The translations under genes and the position numbers were made by a program. A DNA stretch of 15,131 nt, taken from assembly GCA_900770295.1 (NCBI GenBank), contig CAAGJQ010000041.1:1-15131 (forward strand), in the 5' to 3' direction. Below are positions 6,883 to 12,915 of the stretch, in pieces. Numbering within the stretch: the stretch's first letter is position 1; each line of letters begins with the position of its first letter. The DNA is from an uncultured Oscillibacter sp. GTDB lineage: Bacteria > Bacillota > Clostridia > Oscillospirales > Oscillospiraceae. Below the pieces are notes generated by a model that did not search any database, was not told the DNA's origin, and saw only the letters and a list, made by a program, of their open reading frames with translations.

Positions 6883-8628
6883 TTACATCTTCTCCGGCGC
6901 GTCCACACCGATGAGGGCCAAGCCGTTCTTCAGCACCACGCGGGTGTCGTCGGCCAGCTTCAATCTCGCCGCCTGGACCGCGGGCTCCTCGCCCTTGATG
7001 CGGCAGGCGTTGTAGAACCGGTGGAAGCAGCCCGCCAGCTCCTGGAGGTAGCGGTTGATGTGGCTGGGGTCGTAGTCCCGGGCCGCCAGCTTGATCTCCT
7101 CGCAGAACTGGGCGATCTGCTTGATCAGGGCCTTCTCCGTCTCACCGGAGAGAAGGGACATGTCCACGTCAGCCTGCTTGGGGACGGCCACGCCCTCCTC
7201 CACCAATGTCCGCAGCAGGGAGCAGATGCGGGCGTGGGCGTACTCCACGTAGTAGATGGGGTTCTCGGAATCCTCCCGGACGGCCAGTCCCAGGTCGAAT
7301 TCCATCTGGGTGTCGGGCTTGGCGTTGAAGTACCACCGGGCGGCGTCCACGCTGACCTCGTCCAGCAGGTCGGACAAAGAGATGGCCTTGCCGGTCCGCT
7401 TGGACATCCGGACCACCTCGCCGTCCCGCAGCAGCTTCACCAGCTGCATCAGCACGATGTCCAGCTTCTCGGAGCCGTTCAGGCCCAGGGCGTCCAGCGC
7501 GCCCTTCAACCGGGCCACGTGGCCGTGGTGGTCGGCACCCCAGACGTTGATGACCTTGTCAAAGCCCCGGACGGCGAACTTGTTGCGGTGGTAGGCGATG
7601 TCGGCGGCAAAGTAGGTGTAGAAGCCGTTGGCCCGGCGCAGCACGTCGTCCTTCAGGTCCAGCTTGTCCACGTCCGCCTGCTTCTTGCCGGCTTTCAGCA
7701 GGTTCTCCCGCATGATGTCGGCGGTGCGGAGCCACAGGGCGCCGTCCTTCTCGTAGGTCCAGCCCCGCTCCGTCAGCATGTCCACCGTCTCGGCCACATA
7801 CCCGCTCTCATGGAGGGTGGACTCGTAGAACCAGTTGTCGTATTCGATCTTGTAGCGCTGGAGGTCGGTCTTCATCTTGGGCAGGTTCACGCTGAGGCCA
7901 AACTGGGCCAGGGTCTCCTGACGCTCCGCCTCAGGGACGTTCAGCAGCCTGTCGCCGTTGGCGTCATAGTAAGCCTGGGCCAGGTCCTTGATGTCGCCGC
8001 CCTGGTAGCCGTCCTCCGGGAAGGGCACATTCTCCTCACCCTGGATGATCTGGAGATAGCGGGCCTCGATGGAGTGGGCGAACTTGTCGATCTGGTGGCC
8101 GGCGTCGTTGACGTAGAACTCTCTCGTCACGTCGGCGCCGCAGGCGGTCAGCACAGAGGCCAGAGTGTCGCCCAGGACGCCGCCACGGGCGTTGCCCATG
8201 TGCATGGGGCCGGTGGGGTTGGCGGAGACGAACTCCACCATATACTTTTTGCCCGCCAGACCGTCGTTGGTGCCGTAGTCCGCGCCCTCTGCCTCCACGG
8301 CGGCGCAGACGCCCTCGTACCAGCTGTCGTTGAGCCGGAAGTTCAGAAAGCCGGGGCCGGCGATCTCGGCGGAGGCGAAGCAGGTGCCCTCCAGGTCCAT
8401 GTGGTCCAGCAGGGCCTGGGCGATGTTCCGGGGAGGCTGCCGCAGCGCCTTGGAAGCCGCCAGGGCAAAGGTGGTGGTGAAGTCGCCGTTGGCGGTGTCC
8501 TTGGGGATCTCCACCGGGGCGGTCCTGACCTCTGCCTGGGGCAGGGTGCCGTCGGCCACCGCCGCCTGATAGGCGCCCATGGCGAGGGCCGCCGCCTGGT
8601 CTTTCGCATTCTGGATCATGTTGATCAT
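6883..8628 (-). CDS. argS: Arginine-tRNA ligase (ArgRS, class I)
   Basis: The 581-residue cytoplasmic enzyme charges tRNA-Arg with arginine using ATP. The N-terminal Add-1 tRNA-binding domain occupies about 1-110. The HIGH-type signature is present as HMGN at 143-146 within FVSANPTGPMHMGNARGGVLGD-like sequence. GADHHGH (364-370) and the KMSKS-equivalent RMSKRTG (407-413), typical of ArgRS, follow. The C-terminal anticodon-binding domain (about 455-581) contains YVEYAHARICSLLR. All motifs are intact and length is normal. The ATG at 8626-8628 has GAAGAGG about 9 bases upstream; an ATG three codons later is less well placed. It follows the DUF1934 gene by 30 bases on the same strand, and the pairing of a DUF1934 gene (YwiB) with argS is also known in Bacillus. 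Confidence 0.97.
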   Translation of the reverse strand: MINMIQNAKDQAAALAMGAYQAAVADGTLPQAEVRTAPVEIPKDTANGDFTTTFALAASKALRQPPRNIAQALLDHMDLEGTCFASAEIAGPGFLNFRLNDSWYEGVCAAVEAEGADYGTNDGLAGKKYMVEFVSANPTGPMHMGNARGGVLGDTLASVLTACGADVTREFYVNDAGHQIDKFAHSIEARYLQIIQGEENVPFPEDGYQGGDIKDLAQAYYDANGDRLLNVPEAERQETLAQFGLSVNLPKMKTDLQRYKIEYDNWFYESTLHESGYVAETVDMLTERGWTYEKDGALWLRTADIMRENLLKAGKKQADVDKLDLKDDVLRRANGFYTYFAADIAYHRNKFAVRGFDKVINVWGADHHGHVARLKGALDALGLNGSEKLDIVLMQLVKLLRDGEVVRMSKRTGKAISLSDLLDEVSVDAARWYFNAKPDTQMEFDLGLAVREDSENPIYYVEYAHARICSLLRTLVEEGVAVPKQADVDMSLLSGETEKALIKQIAQFCEEIKLAARDYDPSHINRYLQELAGCFHRFYNACRIKGEEPAVQAARLKLADDTRVVLKNGLALIGVDAPEKM

Positions 8629-8658
8629 ATCGTTATAACCTCTTCTGTAGATTTTGAT

Positions 8659-9102
8659 TTAGTGTTTCGGTCTGACCCGGATTTTAAAACAGTTCCGGCC
8701 CGTCACCGTGTGCTCCACGGCGATGGAGTACTTGATCTCCATCACCCCGCCCCGCTGGGTCAGGTTATGCTTCAGGGTGCTGGTCTGGATATCCACCGTC
8801 AGCTCCCCGAAGGGCGTCTCGTACAGGGACGTATGCTGCCGCCCCTCCTCGAACACCATCTGGGAGTTCACCGTCCCCGAGCGGGTCAGGATGACCTGGG
8901 GGCCCTTCACCTCAAAGGTGGTGGTGGTCCCCTCCATCCCCGTCAGCTCCGTCTCCTGATAGGACAGCACCATGCCGTCCTCCGTCAGGGCCATGGTGCC
9001 CTCCGTCATCAGCTCGGTGGCATCGGGGTCGATGTCGTCGAAATACTGCTCGCCCCGGATGGACAGCAGGACCGGCAGCTTCTCATGTTCAATATTTGTC
9101 AA
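8659..9102 (-). CDS. DUF1934 (YwiB-like) small beta-barrel protein
   Basis: The 147-residue protein is of usual family length and is rich in beta-strand pattern (LPVLLSIRGEQYF, DGMVLSYQETE, TTFEVKGPQVILTRSG, FGELTVDIQTSTLKH, MEIKYSIAVEH). It has no signal peptide or membrane helix and is probably cytoplasmic and lipocalin-like; function is unknown. The start is the TTG at 9100-9102, because GGAGGA (9109-9114) stands 6 bases upstream and there is no ATG nearby. Residues read further upstream are the antisense-like shadow of murI. It overlaps the 3' end of murI by 14 bases and is followed closely by argS, so it is probably translationally coupled to murI. Confidence 0.85.
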   Translation of the reverse strand: MTNIEHEKLPVLLSIRGEQYFDDIDPDATELMTEGTMALTEDGMVLSYQETELTGMEGTTTTFEVKGPQVILTRSGTVNSQMVFEEGRQHTSLYETPFGELTVDIQTSTLKHNLTQRGGVMEIKYSIAVEHTVTGRNCFKIRVRPKH

Positions 9103-9904
9103 TGTCGATCCTCCGTGCCGTATGGCGCAGGTTTTCCTGTAGGAACACCGAGGCGATGTTTTCAAAGTCCTCCGCCCGGTCGCTGACATAGAACTCCGAC
9201 TCCCCCTGGCGGTTCTCGTCCGCCCGCAGGTCCCGGGCCTTCAGCATCCGCTTGAGCTCAAAGGCGGACTCCTCTCCGGCGGAGACCAGCGTCACGCCGG
9301 GGCCCATGATGTTCCCGATGATCTCCGTCAGCAGCGGGTAGTGGGTGCAGCCCAAGATCAGGGTGTCAATGCCGGTTTCCTTCAGCGGCTCCAGATACTC
9401 CCGGGCCACCGTCTCGATGACGACGTCTCCCCGGCGGAACCGGCCGTTCTCCACCAGCGGCACGAACAGCGGGCAGGGCTTGCAGATGACCTCCACCGTG
9501 GGGTCCAGCCGCCGCAGCGTGGCCTCGTAGGCGCCGGAGCGGACGGAGGCCAGGGTGGCGATCATGCCCACCTTTTTCGTCTTTGTCACCAGCAGCGCCC
9601 GGCGGCAGGTGGGCTCCACCACCCCCACGATGGGCAGGTCGTTCTCCGCCTGCAACGTATCCAGGGATGTGGTGGTCACGGTGCCGCAGGCGATCAGGAT
9701 GGCCTTGAGGTCAAAGGACCGCAGAAACCGCACATCCTGCCGGGCATATTTCAAAATGGTCTCCTTGGAGCGTCCGCCGTAGGGCACCCGGGCGGTGTCC
9801 CCGAAGTAGATCAGGTTCTCCTCCGGCAGTATTTTCCAGAGGGAGTGGACCGCCGTCAGGCCGCCCAGGCCGGAGTCAAACACGCCGATAGGCCGCATAT
9901 CCAT
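9089..9904 (-). CDS. murI: Glutamate racemase
   Basis: MurI interconverts L- and D-glutamate for peptidoglycan precursor synthesis, in the cytoplasm and without a cofactor. The 271-residue length is normal. The N-terminal IGVFDSGLGGLT (6-17) and YFGDTARVPYG (33-43) are diagnostic. The catalytic cysteines are C73 in IACGTVT and C186 in ILGCTHYPLL, with H188 following. The first cysteine motif reads ACGT where many racemases have ACNT; both cysteines are kept, so activity is expected. The ATG at 9902-9904 is preceded by GAGGAG at a slightly long spacing of about 11 bases. It is the first gene of the leftward cluster, behind the promoter at 9980-10008, and it overlaps the DUF1934 gene by 14 bases. 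Confidence 0.96.
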   Translation of the reverse strand: MDMRPIGVFDSGLGGLTAVHSLWKILPEENLIYFGDTARVPYGGRSKETILKYARQDVRFLRSFDLKAILIACGTVTTTSLDTLQAENDLPIVGVVEPTCRRALLVTKTKKVGMIATLASVRSGAYEATLRRLDPTVEVICKPCPLFVPLVENGRFRRGDVVIETVAREYLEPLKETGIDTLILGCTHYPLLTEIIGNIMGPGVTLVSAGEESAFELKRMLKARDLRADENRQGESEFYVSDRAEDFENIASVFLQENLRHTARRIDIDKY

Positions 9905-9925
9905 AACTTTTCAAACTCCTCAGCG

Positions 9926-9942
9926 GCGGGGAAACTCCCCGC
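9926..9942 (-). other. Hairpin in the murI leader
   Basis: A 7-bp stem GCGGGGA/TCCCCGC with a 3-base loop lies between the murI promoter and its ribosome binding site. There is no T-run after it on either strand. Its role, if any, is unknown; it could affect mRNA stability. Confidence 0.4.
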
Positions 9943-9979
9943 GCGGTCAAATGTGTGTCATTTCGCATCTGAATTATAT

Positions 9980-10008
9980 ATTATACTATGAGCATTCCTT
10001 ACCCGCAA
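9980..10008 (-). promoter_or_regulatory. Sigma-A promoter of the murI-DUF1934-argS cluster
   Basis: On the - strand TTGCGG (-35, 10003-10008) and a consensus TATAAT (-10, 9980-9985) are spaced by 17 bp. Transcription would start near 9973, giving a leader of about 70 bases with the hairpin at 9926-9942. It is divergent from the rightward promoter at 10043-10071. Confidence 0.75.
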
Positions 10009-10042
10009 GACAGATTTTAGTCTTTTTGCCCTGTTTTTTATA

Positions 10043-10071
10043 TGGAATTTTGCGTATGCCTTTGCTATAAT
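10043..10071 (+). promoter_or_regulatory. Extended -10 promoter of the acidic-protein/DUF362 operon
   Basis: TATAAT (10066-10071) is preceded by TGC (10063-10065), an extended -10 element. The -35 at 17-bp spacing (TGGAAT, 10043-10048) is poor, as often seen with extended -10 promoters. It lies 47 bases before the ATG at 10118. Confidence 0.65.
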
Positions 10072-10117
10072 TTTAGTGATATCATATTCCGCAGACGATC
10101 TGGGAGGTGTTTGCACC

Positions 10118-10531
10118 ATGAAAATTGAACTGACGGAACAGCAGTACCGCTATCTGCTGGACCTTGTGTACATCGGAAACTGGGTGATGAACTCCACCCG
10201 CGAGGACGACCGCATCAAGGAGTACGACGAGGTGGAGAGCCTGGTGTTCTCCCACTGCCTCCAGCACAAGATGAGCAAGCTGGTGGAGCTGTACCGGGGA
10301 GAGCTGATCCCCTCCCGGGCCTTTGCCGACGGCGGTATCCACGAGGCCATTGAAAATTACGAGGACGTGGTGTTCTACGAGATCCTGGCGGAGGAGCTGG
10401 CCCTGCGGGACATGGACGGCGAGCCCCTGACCCGGGAGAACTACGGCGCCCTCATGGACCGTATTGACGCGTATCTGTCTGAGTTTGACGAGCACGGAAC
10501 CGACAATATTTCTGTTGATCTGGATGAATAA
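10118..10531 (+). CDS. Small acidic protein of unknown function
   Basis: I do not recognise a characterised family. The 137-residue protein is visibly rich in Asp and Glu, has no signal peptide, no membrane helix and only one cysteine (in FSHCLQH), and looks helical throughout: LTEQQYRYLLDLVYIGNWVMNS at the N-terminus, RIKEYDEVESLVF, then YEDVVFYEILAEELALRD, and an acidic tail DNISVDLDE. Similar small hypothetical proteins with an LTxxQYRxLLxLVYIxxWV start are, to my memory, widespread in bacteria without assigned function. The ATG at 10118 has GGGAGGTG 8 bases upstream; a longer frame from 10076 starts within the promoter region and is rejected. It is followed after 32 bases by the DUF362 gene on the same strand, so the two are probably co-transcribed. 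Confidence 0.85.
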   Translation: MKIELTEQQYRYLLDLVYIGNWVMNSTREDDRIKEYDEVESLVFSHCLQHKMSKLVELYRGELIPSRAFADGGIHEAIENYEDVVFYEILAEELALRDMDGEPLTRENYGALMDRIDAYLSEFDEHGTDNISVDLDE

Positions 10532-10563
10532 GCCCGTTGCGGAGGAAAGAAAAGGAGAAAGAT

Positions 10564-11685
10564 ATGTCTGAAACATCGAAAGTCTACTTCGCGGATTTCC
10601 GCTGCCCCAGCTGGCGTGAAAACCTGCCCCAGAAGCTGGCCCGCCTGATGATGACCGCCGGCTTCGGTGACATCGACATGGAGGACAAATACGTCGCCAT
10701 CAAGATGCACTTCGGCGAGCCGGGCAACCTGGCGTACCTCCGGCCCAACTGGGCCAAGGCCGTGGCGGACCTGGTGAAATCCCAGGGCGGCAAGCCCTTT
10801 CTGACGGACTGCAACACGCTGTACGTGGGCGGCCGGAAAAACGCCCTGGACCACATCGAGTCCGCCTATGTCAACGGCTTCACCCCCTACTCCACCGGCT
10901 GCCACATCCTCATCGCCGACGGCCTGAAGGGCACCGACGAGGTGTCTGTTCCCGTTCAGGGCGGCGAGTACGTGAAGGAGGCCAAGATCGGCCGGGCCAT
11001 CATGGACGCCGACGTGTTCATCTCCCTGACCCACTTCAAGGGCCATGAGCAGGCGGGCATGGGCGGCACCCTGAAAAACATCGGCATGGGCTGCGGCTCC
11101 CGGGCCGGCAAGATGGAGCAGCACAACTCCGGCAAGCCCTTCGTCAAGCAGAAGAAGTGCGTGGGCTGTCGGGCCTGCGCCAGGATCTGCGCCCACGGCG
11201 CCCCCCAGTTCGGCGAGGACGGCAAGGCCAGCATCGACACCAGCAAGTGCGTGGGCTGCGCCCGCTGCCTGGCCATCTGCCCCAAGGACGCCATCCAGTG
11301 CCTGTACGACGAGGCCCCGGCCATTCTGAACAAGAAGATCGCCGAGTACACCAAGGCCGTGGTGGACGGCCGTCCCTGCTTCCATGTGTCTCTGGTGATG
11401 GACGTCTCCCCCAACTGCGACTGCCACGGGGAGAACGACGTGCCCATCGTCCCCAACGTGGGCATGTTCGCCTCCTTCGACCCCGTGGCCCTGGACCAGG
11501 CCTGCGCCGACGCGGTGCTGGCCCAGACAGCCGTGTCCAACTCCGTGCTGTTCGACAAGGAGTGCGCCTGCAACGAGGGAGACTATTTCAAAAAAGCCCA
11601 CCCGGATACCGAGTGGCAGGTCTGCCTGGAGCATGCCGAAAAGCTGGGCCTGGGCACCCGGAAGTACGAACTCGTCAAGATTTAA
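10564..11685 (+). CDS. DUF362-domain protein with two [4Fe-4S] ferredoxin motifs
   Basis: This 373-residue cytoplasmic protein has an N-terminal DUF362 part (about 5-190, with FISLTHFKGHEQAGMGGTLKN), a dicluster ferredoxin insert and a C-terminal DUF362 part (FASFDPVALDQACADA). The first cluster motif is C199-x2-C202-x2-C205-x3-C209, and the second is C229-x2-C232-x2-C235-x3-C239-P. Both are complete, so two [4Fe-4S] clusters and an electron-transfer role are expected; the substrate of DUF362 proteins is unknown. The cluster sits inside the DUF362 region, as is usual for this type. The ATG at 10564 has AAGGAG 7 bases upstream. An upstream TTG at 10537 is not used because it precedes both purine-rich ribosome binding sites. 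A strong terminator follows 21 bases after the stop. Confidence 0.93.
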   Translation: MSETSKVYFADFRCPSWRENLPQKLARLMMTAGFGDIDMEDKYVAIKMHFGEPGNLAYLRPNWAKAVADLVKSQGGKPFLTDCNTLYVGGRKNALDHIESAYVNGFTPYSTGCHILIADGLKGTDEVSVPVQGGEYVKEAKIGRAIMDADVFISLTHFKGHEQAGMGGTLKNIGMGCGSRAGKMEQHNSGKPFVKQKKCVGCRACARICAHGAPQFGEDGKASIDTSKCVGCARCLAICPKDAIQCLYDEAPAILNKKIAEYTKAVVDGRPCFHVSLVMDVSPNCDCHGENDVPIVPNVGMFASFDPVALDQACADAVLAQTAVSNSVLFDKECACNEGDYFKKAHPDTEWQVCLEHAEKLGLGTRKYELVKI

Positions 11686-11706
11686 TTCCCCCATGGGAAA
11701 CCAAAA

Positions 11707-11739
11707 GCTGGACTTCCGCCTGGAAGTCCAGCCTTTTTT
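11707..11739. terminator. Bidirectional terminator between the DUF362 gene and the lipoprotein gene
   Basis: An 11-bp perfect stem, GCTGGACTTCC (11707-11717) with GGAAGTCCAGC (11722-11732), has a 4-base loop. Six T residues follow on the + strand (11734-11739). On the - strand TTTT follows (11706-11703). It serves the rightward DUF362 gene and probably also the leftward DUF4358 gene ending at 11757. Confidence 0.88.
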
Positions 11740-11756
11740 GCATGTTGGTCCCCGGG

Positions 11757-12578
11757 TCAGGCAAACAGGGCGTTGAAGCTGTCCACCACGCTGTCGGCGC
11801 CCTCGCTCAGGGCCACCATCATAACGTAATTGCCGTTGGAGACGATGCGGGAGCCGCTCTTCCAGCCCTCAATGCTGGCGGGATACCAGGCGCCGCCGGG
11901 GTTGGTGTCGTCGCCCACCTGATAGTCGATGCGGGCCTGGAAGATGTCCTTCACCGCCTGGACATCGGCGGCGTTCTGCACCTCCACCAGTGCGATCTCA
12001 CCCACGGCGGCGGAGATCATGGCGGTGTACACGCCGCACTGGCTGGTCTGGATGCCGGACAGGCCGGGATACATGGCGTCCAGCGTCTCCCCCTCCATCT
12101 GCATCATGGCTGGCCAGTTCTCCCCGCCGGTGACGGAGGTGTAGAACGCGGTCAGGTCCACCTTGCTGTCAGGCTTGCTCTGGGACTCGTCAGCAGGCTT
12201 TTCGGCCGGCTTCTGGGCGGGCGTCTCCGGCTTGGACACGGGGACCTCCACCGGCTTCTCCACCGGTTTGCTCTCCGGCTTCTGGGTGGTGTCGGCGGGC
12301 AGATTGCCCCCTTCCGGCTCCTCCGCCGGGTCCGCGGGAAGGTTCTCCGCCGGCGTGTCCGCGTTATTTTCCGTGGTGCCGTCGGCGTTCTGGGTCTCGC
12401 TGTTCTCCTCCCCGGCTTCCAGGGTCTCCTGCGACTGGTCCACAGTACCGTCCACATCCTCAGTGGCAGTGGCCGCTCCCTGTTCGGGCGTCCCTGCGTC
12501 ATCCTGTCCACCGCCGCAGGCGGTCAGCGTCAGCAGCATCGCCATGGCCAGGAACAGGGCCATCAGTTTTCTTTTCAT
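11757..12578 (-). CDS. DUF4358-domain lipoprotein
   Basis: The 273-residue protein has a type II signal peptide (MKRKLMALFL start, lipobox LTAC with the lipidated cysteine at C21), so it is anchored on the outer face of the membrane. Residues 22-140 form an acidic linker that passes into a Lys/Pro/Glu-rich stretch with repeated KPxE-like units (about 100-137). The C-terminal globular part (about 141-273: DLTAFYTSV, MYPGLSGIQ, DIFQARIDYQ, NYVMMVAL) matches DUF4358, a Firmicutes family of unknown function. The ATG at 12576-12578 has an AGGAGAG ribosome binding site immediately upstream. The open frame continues to 12674, but that extension would put 32 polar residues before the signal peptide and is rejected. 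It is convergent with the DUF362 gene and divergent from brnQ. Confidence 0.88.
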   Translation of the reverse strand: MKRKLMALFLAMAMLLTLTACGGGQDDAGTPEQGAATATEDVDGTVDQSQETLEAGEENSETQNADGTTENNADTPAENLPADPAEEPEGGNLPADTTQKPESKPVEKPVEVPVSKPETPAQKPAEKPADESQSKPDSKVDLTAFYTSVTGGENWPAMMQMEGETLDAMYPGLSGIQTSQCGVYTAMISAAVGEIALVEVQNAADVQAVKDIFQARIDYQVGDDTNPGGAWYPASIEGWKSGSRIVSNGNYVMMVALSEGADSVVDSFNALFA

Positions 12579-12767
12579 CCGATCTCTCCTCTTGGTCTTT
12601 TGAATTTCGAACGCTCCCCGGGACATCCCGGCATTCATCCCATTTAGACGCAGGTGCCGCGCAAAAGTTCCCATCTTTTCAAAAAATCCGATCCCCGGTC
12701 TCCATTTGTCCGCATACCGTGGGCGCTTCCTTTCTTTTCCATTGCCGCCCCTCTATATTTTTCATAT

Positions 12768-12796
12768 ATTTTACCCAATATTGACTTTGAAAGCAA
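12768..12796 (-). promoter_or_regulatory. Candidate promoter of the DUF4358 lipoprotein gene
   Basis: On the - strand TTGCTT (-35, 12791-12796) and TAAAAT (-10, 12768-12773) are spaced by exactly 17 bp. The start codon is about 190 bases downstream. The -35 shares bases with the palindrome at 12793-12817. The long leader makes this less certain than the brnQ promoter. Confidence 0.45.
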
Positions 12797-12809
12797 AATA
12801 ATATACAAT
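12781..12809 (+). promoter_or_regulatory. Sigma-A promoter of brnQ
   Basis: TTGACT (-35, 12781-12786) and TACAAT (-10, 12804-12809) are separated by 17 bp, close to consensus. Transcription would start near 12816, giving a leader of about 100 bases before the ATG at 12916. Confidence 0.75.
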
Positions 12810-12817
12810 TATTTTGC
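12793..12817. promoter_or_regulatory. 25-bp palindromic operator candidate over the brnQ -10 box
   Basis: Perfect 10-bp arms GCAAAATAAT (12793-12802) and ATTATTTTGC (12808-12817) flank a 5-base centre. The -10 box of brnQ (12804-12809) lies in the middle and the -35 of the leftward promoter overlaps the left arm. A dimeric repressor bound here would block brnQ and probably the lipoprotein gene. The binding protein is unknown; I do not recognise the arm as a CodY-type box. Confidence 0.55.
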
Positions 12818-12826
12818 ACAAAGTCC

Positions 12827-12880
12827 CATGTCCTTCCGTGACGCCTGTGTGCCAACAAGTGTCTCCGTGCAGAGGACATG
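12827..12880 (+). other. Long-range stem in the brnQ leader RNA
   Basis: CATGTCCT (12827-12834) can pair perfectly with AGGACATG (12873-12880) around a 38-base interior. No T-run follows and no T-box sequence is visible. The ribosome binding site lies further downstream (around 12904-12909). It may be a structural leader element or chance. Confidence 0.35.
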
Positions 12881-12915
12881 ATTGACTCCCAATCTGAAGT
12901 GAAAAGAGGTATCCT

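Larger units (their letters stand above)
12579..12915. other. Intergenic control region between the DUF4358 lipoprotein and brnQ
   Basis: This 337-base stretch has no gene. It holds back-to-back promoters for both neighbours, a 25-bp palindrome covering both, an AT-rich tract (12750-12815) that could act as UP-element sequence, and a leader hairpin in front of brnQ (12827-12880). On the lipoprotein side a small CCGGG/CCCGG hairpin (12618-12631) lies in the roughly 190-base leader. Confidence 0.7.

Noticed and set aside
6841..9186. 781-codon open frame on the + strand opposite argS and DUF1934
   Set aside because: It is the mirror of argS/DUF1934 codons in GC-rich DNA, with His/Leu/Gln/Gly-rich sequence, no domain and no proper start signals. 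The - strand genes have intact family motifs.
10441..11694. 417-codon open frame on the - strand opposite the DUF362 gene
   Set aside because: It is an antisense shadow; the + strand product carries two complete ferredoxin motifs.
11157..12647. 496-codon open frame on the + strand across the DUF362 end and the lipoprotein gene
   Set aside because: It passes through a strong terminator at 11707-11739, and its parts are out-of-frame and antisense shadows of two well-supported genes.
12815..12915. T-box or other tRNA-sensing attenuator before brnQ
   Set aside because: I see no T-box consensus (AGGGTGGNACCGCG-like) and no terminator with a T-run in the leader.
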